From Sinosporangium siamense (lineage in GTDB: Bacteria; Actinomycetota; Actinomycetes; Streptosporangiales; Streptosporangiaceae): 64,000 bases of DNA. Of this stretch, positions 49,661 through 57,321 are shown piece by piece. Each line of letters starts with the position of its first letter. Positions within the stretch are counted from its first letter, which is position 1. Under the pieces are notes generated by a model, which saw only the letters and a program-made list of their open reading frames with translations, was not told the origin of the DNA and searched no databases. The stretch is from NCBI RefSeq assembly GCF_016863435.1, contig NZ_BOOW01000020.1:248001-312000 (forward strand), written 5' to 3'. The position numbers and the translations under genes were made by a program.

Positions 49661-50284
49661 TTATCGCCGCCTTCGCCACCGCCCGGCGCCTGTAGCCGCA
49701 TTCTCATCGGGCACAAAGCCGGAAAATCGACTCTCCGCCTCGGCTACCAGTGCGTTCACGAAATCCGCGAGTTCCGACGAGGTCAGCACCGCGCGCAGCC
49801 CCACCCCGGTCGAGCCCCACGCCTCCACAAACGCGCGCCTGGTCAACCGCCATTCCCCCGCCGCACGACGTTCCCCGCCGGAGTGCCCGCCGACCCAGAC
49901 CGGAATGGTGCGCAACTGGCACCGCAACTCGCCCCCGTGGGCCGCCCCGGACCGCGACATGTAGCGAAACGCGAACAACTCGCCGTTCCCCTTCTCCTCG
50001 GGAAAACGGTCGTCCGGATCCGGCCACGGCCCGGTCCCCTCACCCCCGCCGTCCCGCGCCTGGGCCACCGCGTCGGCGAACCGGGAGAGAAACCACCCGC
50101 ACCGCTCCCCCACGACCCCGTACGGCGTGCCGTCCCGGCGCAACTCCAAGGTGATCTCGTACGGCATGCCCATGCTGTCCTTGCACACCACCGGCATCAC
50201 GGTCAGAAATGACCCATCTACACAACGCAGTCTCCCCACCTCACATGGGGTATCCCTGCCACACACCACCAAACCCGACAGCAC
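49661..50284 (-). CDS. Hypothetical protein
   Basis: 207 residues, mixed alpha/beta, with no motif that I recognise. It contains MPYEITLELRRDGTPYGVVGERCGWFLSRFADAV and a C-terminal basic tail. The start is uncertain: GTG 50284 gives the full length, ATG 50197 a shorter form. Coding character (third-position GC, no internal stops) supports a gene. Transcribed toward the prenyl transferase gene. Confidence 0.5.
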   Translation of the reverse strand: MLSGLVVCGRDTPCEVGRLRCVDGSFLTVMPVVCKDSMGMPYEITLELRRDGTPYGVVGERCGWFLSRFADAVAQARDGGGEGTGPWPDPDDRFPEEKGNGELFAFRYMSRSGAAHGGELRCQLRTIPVWVGGHSGGERRAAGEWRLTRRAFVEAWGSTGVGLRAVLTSSELADFVNALVAEAESRFSGFVPDENAATGAGRWRRRR

Positions 50285-50481
50285 TCCACGCGATGGTCAA
50301 ACCACACAGGTCAGGTGCGCCCCACAGCCCACCTCATCCGGCTCACGACCGCGGCACCCTCCCGCGGAGGAACCCTGCCGGGGTTGTCCCGTAGAGAGCC
50401 GTTTTCGTCAGGCTGGGGCCGCCGGTTGTCCGCAGAGGGCCCATCTGTACAGGGCCCGTCTAATGACCGCGATGCTCTCCT

Positions 50482-50823
50482 CTAATCGCCACCGCCCCCT
50501 CCGTCACCGCCACCGCCATCTCCACCGCTCCCGAAGATGTAGCCGCCCCCACTCCCCGGCCTCCTGCGCGACCGCGGCGCCGGGGCCCGCCTGCGCCCCG
50601 CCGTACTCCCGCCGCGAGGACTTCCACCGCCAGGCCGCTTGGGCGGCGCCGGCGGGTGCAGCGGCAAGGTGCCCGAGGGCTTGGGGGGCGGAGGGGGCGG
50701 AGGCGGAGGCGCTTGAACGCCGGAAGGCCGCGCCGCCCGCCGGCGCCTGGACAGGAAGACCGCGAGAAGGCCCACCCCAAGGAGAACGAGTAAGACGACC
50801 ACGATGACGACGCTCGACGTCAC
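50482..50823 (-). CDS. Small membrane protein with Pro-rich and Gly/Asp-rich tail
   Basis: 113 residues from GTG 50823 (GGAG five bases upstream; GTG 50829 also possible). One transmembrane helix at the N-terminus (SVVIVVVLLVLLGVGLLAVF), an Arg cluster, a nine-proline run, then a tail ending GYIFGSGGDGGGGDGGGGGD. The tail composition matches those of the DUF692-locus peptides to the right but has no Cys. Confidence 0.55.
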   Translation of the reverse strand: MTSSVVIVVVLLVLLGVGLLAVFLSRRRRAARPSGVQAPPPPPPPPPKPSGTLPLHPPAPPKRPGGGSPRGGSTAGRRRAPAPRSRRRPGSGGGYIFGSGGDGGGGDGGGGGD

Positions 50824-50829
50824 ATCCAC

Positions 50830-51463
50830 TCCAGAGACCTCCGACAGCTCAGGCCATCACTTTCTCCAGCAGATCGCTTAGCTCCACTAGTACCTCGTGG
50901 ACGCCGCACATGAGCGCCACCACCTTGGATCACCTCAACCCATTGGACACACCCACCACTCGCCGCGACCCACGTCTCCCTCGCACCGCAAATGCACGGC
51001 ATACACCTCGCCGAATCGCGCGCCGCGCGGACGGACGAAAGCGCGCCACGCTCACGACGGCGCGCTCCCCGCGCCCACCCCTTGCCCACCTCGGCCTCCC
51101 CGAGGCCGAGGCCCCAGCCCACCGTGCGGACAGGTGTTCGAAACTGCGTTTCGCCTGGCGGCGAAACGCCTGCCCCTGTCCTGCTGCGCAGGGGTCCGAT
51201 TCCTCCCCCGCCTGAAGGCGGGGGTCTCCTCGGAGGTATCTGATGACGCCCTCCGCCCTCCGCATTGGCGGGTCATGTCCCGGCACAGCGGAGGGCGCGG
51301 TCTGCCACTGCGCCGCGGCGGGCCCGGCCACGGCTCTCAGGAGGCCCTCTCCCCTCGGCATTGGCGGGTCATGTCCCGGCACAGCGGACGGCGCGGTCTG
51401 CCACTGCGCCGCGGCGGGCCCGGCCACGGTTCTCAGGAGGCCCTACGCCGCCCGGTACAGTTC
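50830..51463. repeat. Gene-free region with hairpin trio and 96-bp tandem repeat
   Basis: 634 bases. Three hairpins lie at 51146-51169, 51173-51194 and 51205-51224. Then 86-base units at 51263-51348 and 51359-51444 differ at about two positions (period 96). A short third copy of the unit end, TTCTCAGGAGGCCCTACGCC, covers the stop of the next gene. I see no supported protein gene. Confidence 0.65.
51146..51235. mobile_element. Hairpin cluster resembling an IS200/IS605-type end remnant
   Basis: GCGTTTCGCC/GGCGAAACGC (10-bp stem), CCCCTG/CAGGGG, and CCCCCGCC-TGAA-GGCGGGGG (8-bp stem), followed by CTCC/GGAG. The CCCCCGCCTGAAGGCGGGGG-type hairpin resembles right ends of IS200/IS605-family elements in actinomycetes as I remember them. 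No transposase or TnpB gene is present, so at most a remnant or MITE. Confidence 0.4.
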
Positions 51464-51937
51464 TCAGGAGGCCCTACGCCAAAGGCGGCGCCACCACACC
51501 TGCCGGACGACTGAAGCGTGTTCTTCGGGCAGCTGGCCGCGTTCGCGGAGCCAGGCGGCGAAGTGTTCGGCGTCGGTGCGCACGCGGCCGGGTGGGGGCC
51601 TGCCCTCGGCGTAGGCGGCGAACAAGCGGGGGAACTCAGCCCCGAGGGCAGTCCCCAGTTCGGGCATGACCCTGGCCACGAGGCGGCGGCGTTTGGCCGC
51701 GAGGCTCTGTGTCTGGGCCTCGATGCGGGTCCGGTCGAAGCCCTCGGGCACCGCGCCGCCGGCCACCAGGGCGGCGAGCAGCTCGGCCTGCGCCGCGGCC
51801 AGCGCCGCCCGCGCCTCCTTGAGGGACCCCGCGCGCGGGGGCTCGCCTCCGCGCGGAGCAGGCCATGCTCGACGATGCCCGACGGACTCCACACCCGGGG
51901 GCTCGCCGATCGGCGCCCCGTCACTCATCCGCTTCAC
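51464..51937 (-). CDS. DUF692-partner-like helical protein
   Basis: 157 residues. After a variable N-terminus, helices run from KEARAALAAAQAELLAAL to GTALGAEFPRLFAAYAEGRPPPGRVRTDAEHFAAWLRERG. That ending recalls the C-terminal pattern of partner proteins (HvfC/DUF2063 or MbnC type) that dock substrate peptides to DUF692 enzymes; the match is weak and partly contextual. GTG 51937 overlaps the stop of the upstream peptide gene (GTGA). Its last codons and stop lie in the repeat unit that recurs downstream. Confidence 0.55.
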   Translation of the reverse strand: MKRMSDGAPIGEPPGVESVGHRRAWPAPRGGEPPRAGSLKEARAALAAAQAELLAALVAGGAVPEGFDRTRIEAQTQSLAAKRRRLVARVMPELGTALGAEFPRLFAAYAEGRPPPGRVRTDAEHFAAWLRERGQLPEEHASVVRQVWWRRLWRRAS

Positions 51938-52092
51938 TCATCCGCACCGCATCCACCGCCATCGCCGAAGTCACCCCCGTAGTCTCGCCCGCCTCCCCAT
52001 CCGCCGCCGTCGCCGACGGTGAGCACCACCCAGACGAGGCATCCGGCCAGCCAGACCCCTGCCGTGACACGGAAGAGCATCTCCCACCACAT
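51934..52092 (-). CDS. 52-residue membrane peptide with Gly/Asp/Cys tail
   Basis: ATG 52092 after GAGGAGAGTGAGC. MWWEMLF leads into one transmembrane helix containing GCLVW, then a tail of 24 residues: Gly-rich with Trp, Tyr, Phe and Asp, ending DFGDGGGCGADE. One Cys lies six residues from the end. Second of two such peptide genes between the DUF692 and partner genes. Candidate substrate of the DUF692 enzyme. Confidence 0.6.
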   Translation of the reverse strand: MWWEMLFRVTAGVWLAGCLVWVVLTVGDGGGWGGGRDYGGDFGDGGGCGADE

Positions 52093-52126
52093 GCTCACTC
52101 TCCTCGCCGGCTGTGCCGTACAGGCC

Positions 52127-52276
52127 TCATTCCCCGCCGTCGCCGCATCCGCCGTCACCGCCGGAACCCTCGTCTTCGCCGTCACGCCCGCCGCCCTCGC
52201 CGCGGACGGCCGCGACGATCACGACGACGAGGAAGAGCAGCACCGGCGCCCCGGCGAAGATGAGCACTTCGGCCAC
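52127..52276 (-). CDS. 49-residue membrane peptide with Gly/Asp/Cys tail
   Basis: GTG 52276 after GAGGAGG. One transmembrane helix (VLIFAGAPVLLFLVVVIVAAV) then a Gly/Asp/Glu tail ending SGGDGGCGDGGE with a single Cys six residues from the end. It begins 10 bases after the stop of the preceding small membrane protein gene. Same architecture as the neighbouring 52-residue peptide. Confidence 0.6.
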   Translation of the reverse strand: MAEVLIFAGAPVLLFLVVVIVAAVRGEGGGRDGEDEGSGGDGGCGDGGE

Positions 52277-52286
52277 ACGGCCCTCC

Positions 52287-52475
52287 TCAGAGCTCCTCCG
52301 TACGGCGGTGCCGTCCCCTGGCCCCGCCCGGGCGGCGCTCAAGGCGCGCCATGCACCAGTGCGCGAGAAGCAATAGGGGGAAGCCCAGGAACAGGCTCAG
52401 AACCATGTACCTGACCACGTCGGGCGCGAACCCCAGCACGGCGTCGGCCGCCGTGGAGAACACCTCAGGAAGCAC
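52287..52475 (-). CDS. 62-residue single-pass membrane protein
   Basis: GTG 52475 lies inside the last codons of the DUF692 gene (overlap of 11 bases); a second GTG at 52463 is possible. One transmembrane helix ([18 protein letters not shown]) and a basic C-terminal tail ([19 protein letters not shown]). No Gly tail. Probably part of the same coupled operon. Confidence 0.5.
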   Translation of the reverse strand: MLPEVFSTAADAVLGFAPDVVRYMVLSLFLGFPLLLLAHWCMARLERRPGGARGRHRRTEEL

Positions 52476-53274
52476 GGGCCACCGCCTCGCGGACGCGGTC
52501 GAGCTCTCCCGCCAGGACGGCGTCGGAGGGATAGGCGGCGTCCCACTCCAGCAGCACGCCGGGCGGGGCCACGCGGGAGCAAAGCTCGGTGAGGATCTCC
52601 AGCACCTCCTCGGGCACCGACTCGGTGTGCGTGTCGAGCCAGAGCCCGTGGCCACCCACGTGGCCGCCGGCCACGTGCACATAGGCGACCTCGGTCAGCG
52701 GCAGCGTGTCGAGGGCCTCGACGGCGGGCAGTCCGAGGTTGCGCTGGTTGGTGTAGAGGTTGGCCACGTCGATCAGCAGGGACACGCCGGTGCGCTCGAC
52801 CAGTTCGCCGAGGAACTGCGCCTCGGTCATCTCGTCCTGCGGCCACCCGAACAGCGCGGCCACGTTTTCCAGGGCGAGCGGCACGGGGAGGGCGTCCTGG
52901 GCCCGCCGCACGTTGTCGGCGACGACCGAGAGGGCCTCGCGGGTGCGGGGCACGGGAAGCAGGTGGCCGGCCGAGAGGTCGCCCGCGCGCACGAAGGCCA
53001 CGTGCTCGCTCACCAGAGGCGACCCCAGAGCCTCCGCGCAGGCCGCCAGATGGGCCAGGCGGGCGGGATCGGGGGGCTCGGCACCTCCGAGGCTCAGGCC
53101 GACCCCGTGCGGGACGACAGGCACTCCTCGGCCGCGCAGCACGGTCAATGAGTCGGGCAGGTGCTCCGGTCCGATGTTCTCGGCGATGACCTCGACGAAG
53201 CCCACATCCGGCAGGCGCTCCACCGTGCGGTCGATCTCCGGTCGCCATCCGATGCCGACTCCGAGCGAAGGCAC
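52465..53274 (-). CDS. DUF692 family multinuclear iron enzyme (MbnB/TglH/BufB-like)
   Basis: 269 residues, TIM-barrel size of the DUF692 family. Likely metal or active-site residues: His56 (VPHGVGLSL), Glu90-His91 (SEHVAF), Glu136-Asn137 (LALENV), Asp169/Asn172 ([14 protein letters not shown]), His200/His205 (VHVAGGH), Asp214/His216, Glu243/Asp245 (LLEWD). Known members oxidise Cys residues of peptides with a two- or three-iron centre (methanobactin, 3-thiaglutamate, bufferins). GTG 53274 chosen from GAGGAG nine bases upstream; the open frame extends to 53376. The four small downstream genes follow with overlaps or short gaps. Confidence 0.82.
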   Translation of the reverse strand: MPSLGVGIGWRPEIDRTVERLPDVGFVEVIAENIGPEHLPDSLTVLRGRGVPVVPHGVGLSLGGAEPPDPARLAHLAACAEALGSPLVSEHVAFVRAGDLSAGHLLPVPRTREALSVVADNVRRAQDALPVPLALENVAALFGWPQDEMTEAQFLGELVERTGVSLLIDVANLYTNQRNLGLPAVEALDTLPLTEVAYVHVAGGHVGGHGLWLDTHTESVPEEVLEILTELCSRVAPPGVLLEWDAAYPSDAVLAGELDRVREAVARAS

Positions 53275-53421
53275 GACCAGGTTCTCCTCATTCGCCGGCG
53301 CGGCTGATCGCCACGCACGCCCGTATCCCTCAAATGTGACTGATCTTTCTGAAACCAGCCATACATGGTTTTGCACCCTGAAATCCGGCGCTTTTCAGCG
53401 GCTTGCCACCAATAAGCCGCC

Positions 53422-53453
53422 GGGGGTGTCCCCCACAATCGGCGGACACCCCC
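53422..53453 (-). terminator. Terminator after the TIGR04222-type gene
   Basis: GGGGGTGTCC (53422-53431) pairs with GGACACCCCC (53444-53453). The same 10-bp arms recur at 54746-54777 after pckG. Confidence 0.65.
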
Positions 53454-53538
53454 AGACACGCGCTTCACCTCCGGCCGCTCGGATCACCCGCATGCGGGTG
53501 ATCCGCGGAGCGGGCCCCGAGGATCCCGCGGTTGCGAA

Positions 53539-54624
53539 TCAACCTCCTCCGCAACCACCACCCCCGCATCCCGACCCGCCACTGCTACTGCTGCTGCCGC
53601 CGTCTCCACCGCCGCCGTCACCGCCGCCACTGCTGCTGCCGCTCCCGTCGGAGCCGCCCCAGTGGCCCATGTCGGCGCCGGAGTCGCTGCCGCCGCCGCA
53701 GGCACCCGTGACCACGGCACCGCTCGACACCGAGTCGGGGGCGGCCAGCTGCTCGCGGAGCTCGGGGTCTTCGACCTCGTTCATGCCGTAGAGGGCGATG
53801 GGCAACATCGCCGCCGCGGCTATGCCCGCCGGATGCACGCGCCGCTTGGGACGCTTGGTGTCGCCGTCGTCCTCGGAGTCCTCGTCGCCCGCCTTGGCGT
53901 CGGCCTTGGCGCTGGCCTTGGTGTCGGCGTCCGCCGTGTGATGTACGCCGGGGGCGTGCAGACGTTTGGCGGACATCACCACCTCACGGCCGGGACCGCT
54001 CAGGACATCGCTCAACGCCTGATTGTGTCTTCGCAACATGGCGAAACCGCCGACTCCCGCGACCGCGGCCACGATGACGGCGGCCGTGGCCGTCAACTGG
54101 GGGTGCACGAACGTGATCTCGGCGATCAGCGAGGCCACGGCGAACACGATCGAGACGACCGAGGCGATCTTGAGGCCCGTGGCGCGCCGGCGCATCTTCC
54201 CCAGCGCCGCCGTGGCGATCACCAGGCCGTTGCCCGACAGGCGGTCTCTCATGGCGCTCAGGGCCTCGCCACTGGCCACCTGCCGCCGCAGGGCCCCCAA
54301 CTGCATAGAGCCCCCCGCGCCGTTGAGCGCTGCCAGGATGTCGCGCTCGACGGGCTCGGAGGGCTGAGACACGCCGCTGACCACGGTCACGAGCCCGCCC
54401 CTGGCGATACGGACGGCCTCGGCAGCCGTCATACCTGCCAGAGCGGTGTTGATGACGCGGCGTGGCCCTCCTGCGAGATAGGCCAGCTCCAGCGTCGACA
54501 GGTCGTCGCGGTGGAGGCTCGCCGCCACCTCGCGTGCCCGTGCGTGTTCAGCGGTCAGCCTGTTGGCTGAAGTCCCTGTATAGATGGCCGTCGCGGCCGC
54601 GCCGACCAGTAACCCAAACTCCAT
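53539..54624 (-). CDS. TIGR04222-type membrane protein with Gly/Ser/Cys C-terminal tail
   Basis: 361 residues from ATG 54624 (GGGGAGG six bases upstream). MEFGLLVGAAATAIY is a first hydrophobic segment; LSTLELAYLAGGPRRVINTALAGMTAAEAV (about 37-66) fits the TIGR04222 N-terminal pattern. Two helices lie at about 150-195. A charged linker (KASAKADAKAGDEDSEDDGD) leads to a short hydrophobic stretch and a last 70-residue tail of Gly and Ser with Cys in GACGGG and GSGCGGGGCGGG. Proteins of this type occur beside DUF692 genes in actinobacteria as I recall, and the tail resembles a peptide substrate. The gene is the first of the locus. Confidence 0.72.
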   Translation of the reverse strand: MEFGLLVGAAATAIYTGTSANRLTAEHARAREVAASLHRDDLSTLELAYLAGGPRRVINTALAGMTAAEAVRIARGGLVTVVSGVSQPSEPVERDILAALNGAGGSMQLGALRRQVASGEALSAMRDRLSGNGLVIATAALGKMRRRATGLKIASVVSIVFAVASLIAEITFVHPQLTATAAVIVAAVAGVGGFAMLRRHNQALSDVLSGPGREVVMSAKRLHAPGVHHTADADTKASAKADAKAGDEDSEDDGDTKRPKRRVHPAGIAAAAMLPIALYGMNEVEDPELREQLAAPDSVSSGAVVTGACGGGSDSGADMGHWGGSDGSGSSSGGGDGGGGDGGSSSSSGGSGCGGGGCGGG

Positions 54625-54745
54625 ACCGAACCTCCCCTTCCGCAAAGGAGGAGTTTTTCCGTCATGGTGGCAGAAGCACCATGCCGTGGGGAGGGTTCTC
54701 GCATCATTTGGAGCCTCGTAGACGATCTCGCCCATAAAAGATCAC

Positions 54746-54777
54746 GGGGGTGTCCGACGCCGTTGGCGGACACCCCC
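54746..54777 (-). terminator. Terminator after pckG
   Basis: GGGGGTGTCC (54746-54755) pairs with GGACACCCCC (54768-54777). On the minus strand it is followed by GTGATCTTTTATG, a partial T run. Confidence 0.7.
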
Positions 54778-54809
54778 GGAAAGCTCGGGTTCAAATCCGA
54801 GACATCAGC

Positions 54810-56612
54810 TCAGCCCAGACGGGTGACCAGGTCTCGATATTCGTCCCAGAGCTCATTCGGAAGCTGATTGCCGAACTTTTGGAAATGGGCCGGGATCAGG
54901 GACGCCTCGCGACGCCACACGTCGGGGTCGACCTCCAGCAGGGTCTCAAGGTCGGCCCTGTCGAGGTCGAGACCCTCGGTGTCCAGGGCCGACGCCGCGG
55001 GAACGAACCCGATGGGCGTGGCCTCGGCCTCCGCCTCGCCGTTGAGGCGCTCGACGATCCACTTGAGCACCCGGCTGTTCTCGCCGAAGCCCGGCCACAG
55101 GAAGGAGCCGTCCTCCCCCTTGCGGAACCAGTTGACGTAGTAGATGCGCGGCAGCCTGTCCGGGTCGGCCATCTTGCCGATCTTGAGCCAGTGGGCGAAG
55201 TAGTCGCCCATGTTGTAGCCGCAGAAGGGCAGCATCGCGAACGGGTCGTGGCGCAGCTCGCCGACCGTGCCCTCGGCCGCCGCCGTCTTCTCCGAGGCGA
55301 CGTTGGCCCCGAGGAACACGCCGTGCTGCCAGCTCCGCGACTCGGTCACGAGAGGCACGGCAGTGGCCCGGCGTCCGCCGAACAGGATGGCCGAGATCGG
55401 CACACCCGCGGGGTCCTGCCACTCGGGCGCGATCGTGGGGCACTGGGCGGCGGGGGTGGTGAAGCGCGCGTTCGGGTGAGCCGCGGGCTCAGCGCTGTCC
55501 GAGGTCCAGTCGCGCCCCTTCCAGTCGGTCAGGTGCGCCGGCTTCTCGTCGGTGAGCCCCTCCCACCACACGTCGCCGTCGTCGGTGAGGGCCACGTTGG
55601 TGAAGATGCTGTTGCCCCAGAGCGTCCTGATCGCGTTGGCGTTGGTGGTCTCGCCGGTGCCGGGCGCCACGCCGAAGAAGCCCGCCTCGGGGTTGATCGC
55701 GTAGAGCCGGCCACCCTCGCCGAAGCGCATCCAGGCGATGTCGTCGCCGATGGTCTCGACCTTCCAACCGGGAATGGTCGGCTGCAGCATGGCGAGGTTG
55801 GTCTTGCCGCACGCGCTCGGGAAGGCTGCGGCGACGTAGCGGGGCTCACCCTTCGGCGGGGTCAGCTTGAGGATCAGCATGTGCTCGGCGAGCCAGCCCT
55901 CGTCGCGCGCCATGACGCTGGCGATGCGGAGCGCGTAGCACTTCTTGCCGAGGAGCGCGTTGCCGCCGTAGCCCGACCCGTAGGACCAGATCTCCCTGGT
56001 CTCGGGGAAGTGGCTGATGTACTTCGTCTGGTTGCAGGGCCACGGCACGTCCTTCTGGCCCGGCGCGAGAGGGGCGCCGACCGAGTGCACGGCCTTGACG
56101 TAGTCGCCGCGCTTCTCGATGAGGCGCAGCGCCCGCTCGCCCATGCGTGTCATCACCCGCATCGACACCACGACATAAGGAGAGTCGGTGATCTCCACGC
56201 CGAGCTGGGAGATGTCACCGCCGAGCGGCCCCATGCAGAACGGCACAACGTACATGACCCGGCCCCGCATCGAGCCTTTGAACAACTTGCCGAAAGTGGC
56301 TCGCATTTCGCCGGGGGCGATCCAGTTGTTCGTCGGGCCCGCGTCCTCCTCGCGTTCGGAGCAGATGTAGGTGCGGTCCTCAACCCTGGCGACGTCTGTG
56401 GGGTCGGAGACGGCGTAGAAACTGTTCTGCCGCGTGCTGAGGCGCTTGAACGTGCCCTGCTCCACCAGCAGGTTCGTCAGGCGCGTCCACTCGGCCTCGG
56501 ATCCGTCGCACCACTCGACGCGGTCCGGCTGGGTCAGCTCGGCGATCTCGTTCACCCAGGCGGCCAGCTCGGCGTGCGACGTCGAGGCGGTCATCTCAGT
56601 AGAAAGGGACAC
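54810..56612 (-). CDS. pckG: Phosphoenolpyruvate carboxykinase (GTP)
   Basis: 600 residues, the GTP-dependent class. The P-loop/kinase motif is [13 protein letters not shown]; the active-site region includes [11 protein letters not shown] and [21 protein letters not shown]; the GTP-binding end contains [23 protein letters not shown]. Converts oxaloacetate to PEP in gluconeogenesis. GTG 56612 with GGAG eight bases upstream is preferred; ATG 56594 has no ribosome site. Its 700-base upstream region has an extended operator cluster. Confidence 0.93.
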   Translation of the reverse strand: MSLSTEMTASTSHAELAAWVNEIAELTQPDRVEWCDGSEAEWTRLTNLLVEQGTFKRLSTRQNSFYAVSDPTDVARVEDRTYICSEREEDAGPTNNWIAPGEMRATFGKLFKGSMRGRVMYVVPFCMGPLGGDISQLGVEITDSPYVVVSMRVMTRMGERALRLIEKRGDYVKAVHSVGAPLAPGQKDVPWPCNQTKYISHFPETREIWSYGSGYGGNALLGKKCYALRIASVMARDEGWLAEHMLILKLTPPKGEPRYVAAAFPSACGKTNLAMLQPTIPGWKVETIGDDIAWMRFGEGGRLYAINPEAGFFGVAPGTGETTNANAIRTLWGNSIFTNVALTDDGDVWWEGLTDEKPAHLTDWKGRDWTSDSAEPAAHPNARFTTPAAQCPTIAPEWQDPAGVPISAILFGGRRATAVPLVTESRSWQHGVFLGANVASEKTAAAEGTVGELRHDPFAMLPFCGYNMGDYFAHWLKIGKMADPDRLPRIYYVNWFRKGEDGSFLWPGFGENSRVLKWIVERLNGEAEAEATPIGFVPAASALDTEGLDLDRADLETLLEVDPDVWRREASLIPAHFQKFGNQLPNELWDEYRDLVTRLG

Positions 56613-57321
56613 GACAGCGGCTCCTTACGCTCTCAGGGGCCAGAACATCATCAATGAAGAATCCGTACTTAATCCAATTGGCGTAGACCACTTGAACTCT
56701 TCTCGCCAGACCGTTTCCACGATCGGGCGTCCGCGTTTCAGCTCTGTTCCCAGGCGGTGAATTCCATGAGGCACACACCCCGCCCGCCGGGACCGGACAC
56801 CGGCCTTTCAGCGGCCGTCAACCCTGCATGTCAGAGCAGGCAGGGGCTGTGGTACAGAGAACACCTACCCACTTACCGGATGTTTAATAGAGCGATTTCA
56901 CGCATTGGTTCAGACCATTCGGAGAGGTCTAAACCAATCCGGTAAGAGGTTTAGTCCATTCGCCGCCCGTTCGCCCTGCCCAGCCCGGGGAACCGGCCAC
57001 CGGAATGGCGGGCGCAGAGCCGCAGGGCCGCTTGTGAATCTTTTTCCAAATTCGCCCGCAGGAACGTCTCCACGCCTCCCGGGCGGCGGTTCGCGGCCCC
57101 TCCCGTCCGGCGATCACCGGAACCGCCCTCGGGAGTTGACAGCGGGCCGGGGGCGGCGCCCCCTGGGCACGCTCCCACGATCCCGGCGAACACGACGCCC
57201 AATAGTGGCCCAATCGCATGATCATCGGCACTTAGGGTGTGGCGAACATCACCGTCCGGTTACGACCCTGCCGTGCCCTTCTCGAACAGGGGTTCGCGGA
57301 CGGTGTGTACCGGATCCCCGG
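56613..57321. promoter_or_regulatory. Long pckG regulatory region
   Basis: 709 bases without a gene. TGGCGTAGACCA at 56679-56690 lies about 70 bases from the start. An extended inverted repeat ATTGGTTCAGACC (56904-56916)/GGTCTAAACCAAT (56926-56938) and a third related word GGTTTAGTCC (56948-56957) lie about 300 bases upstream. The words resemble GntR-family sites of the TGGTCTAGACCA type. Confidence 0.5.
57250..57305 (-). terminator. Long hairpin after the NlpC/P60 gene
   Basis: CACCGTCCG (57250-57258) pairs with CGGACGGTG (57297-57305), with CCCTG/CAGGG able to pair inside. It begins 17 bases beyond the stop of the NlpC/P60 gene on the minus strand. Confidence 0.5.

Noticed and set aside
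50930-51427. A minus-strand frame carrying the 96-base repeat as protein repeats.
   Set aside because: It runs through three inverted-repeat hairpins and has no ribosome site; repeats look like DNA-level duplications.
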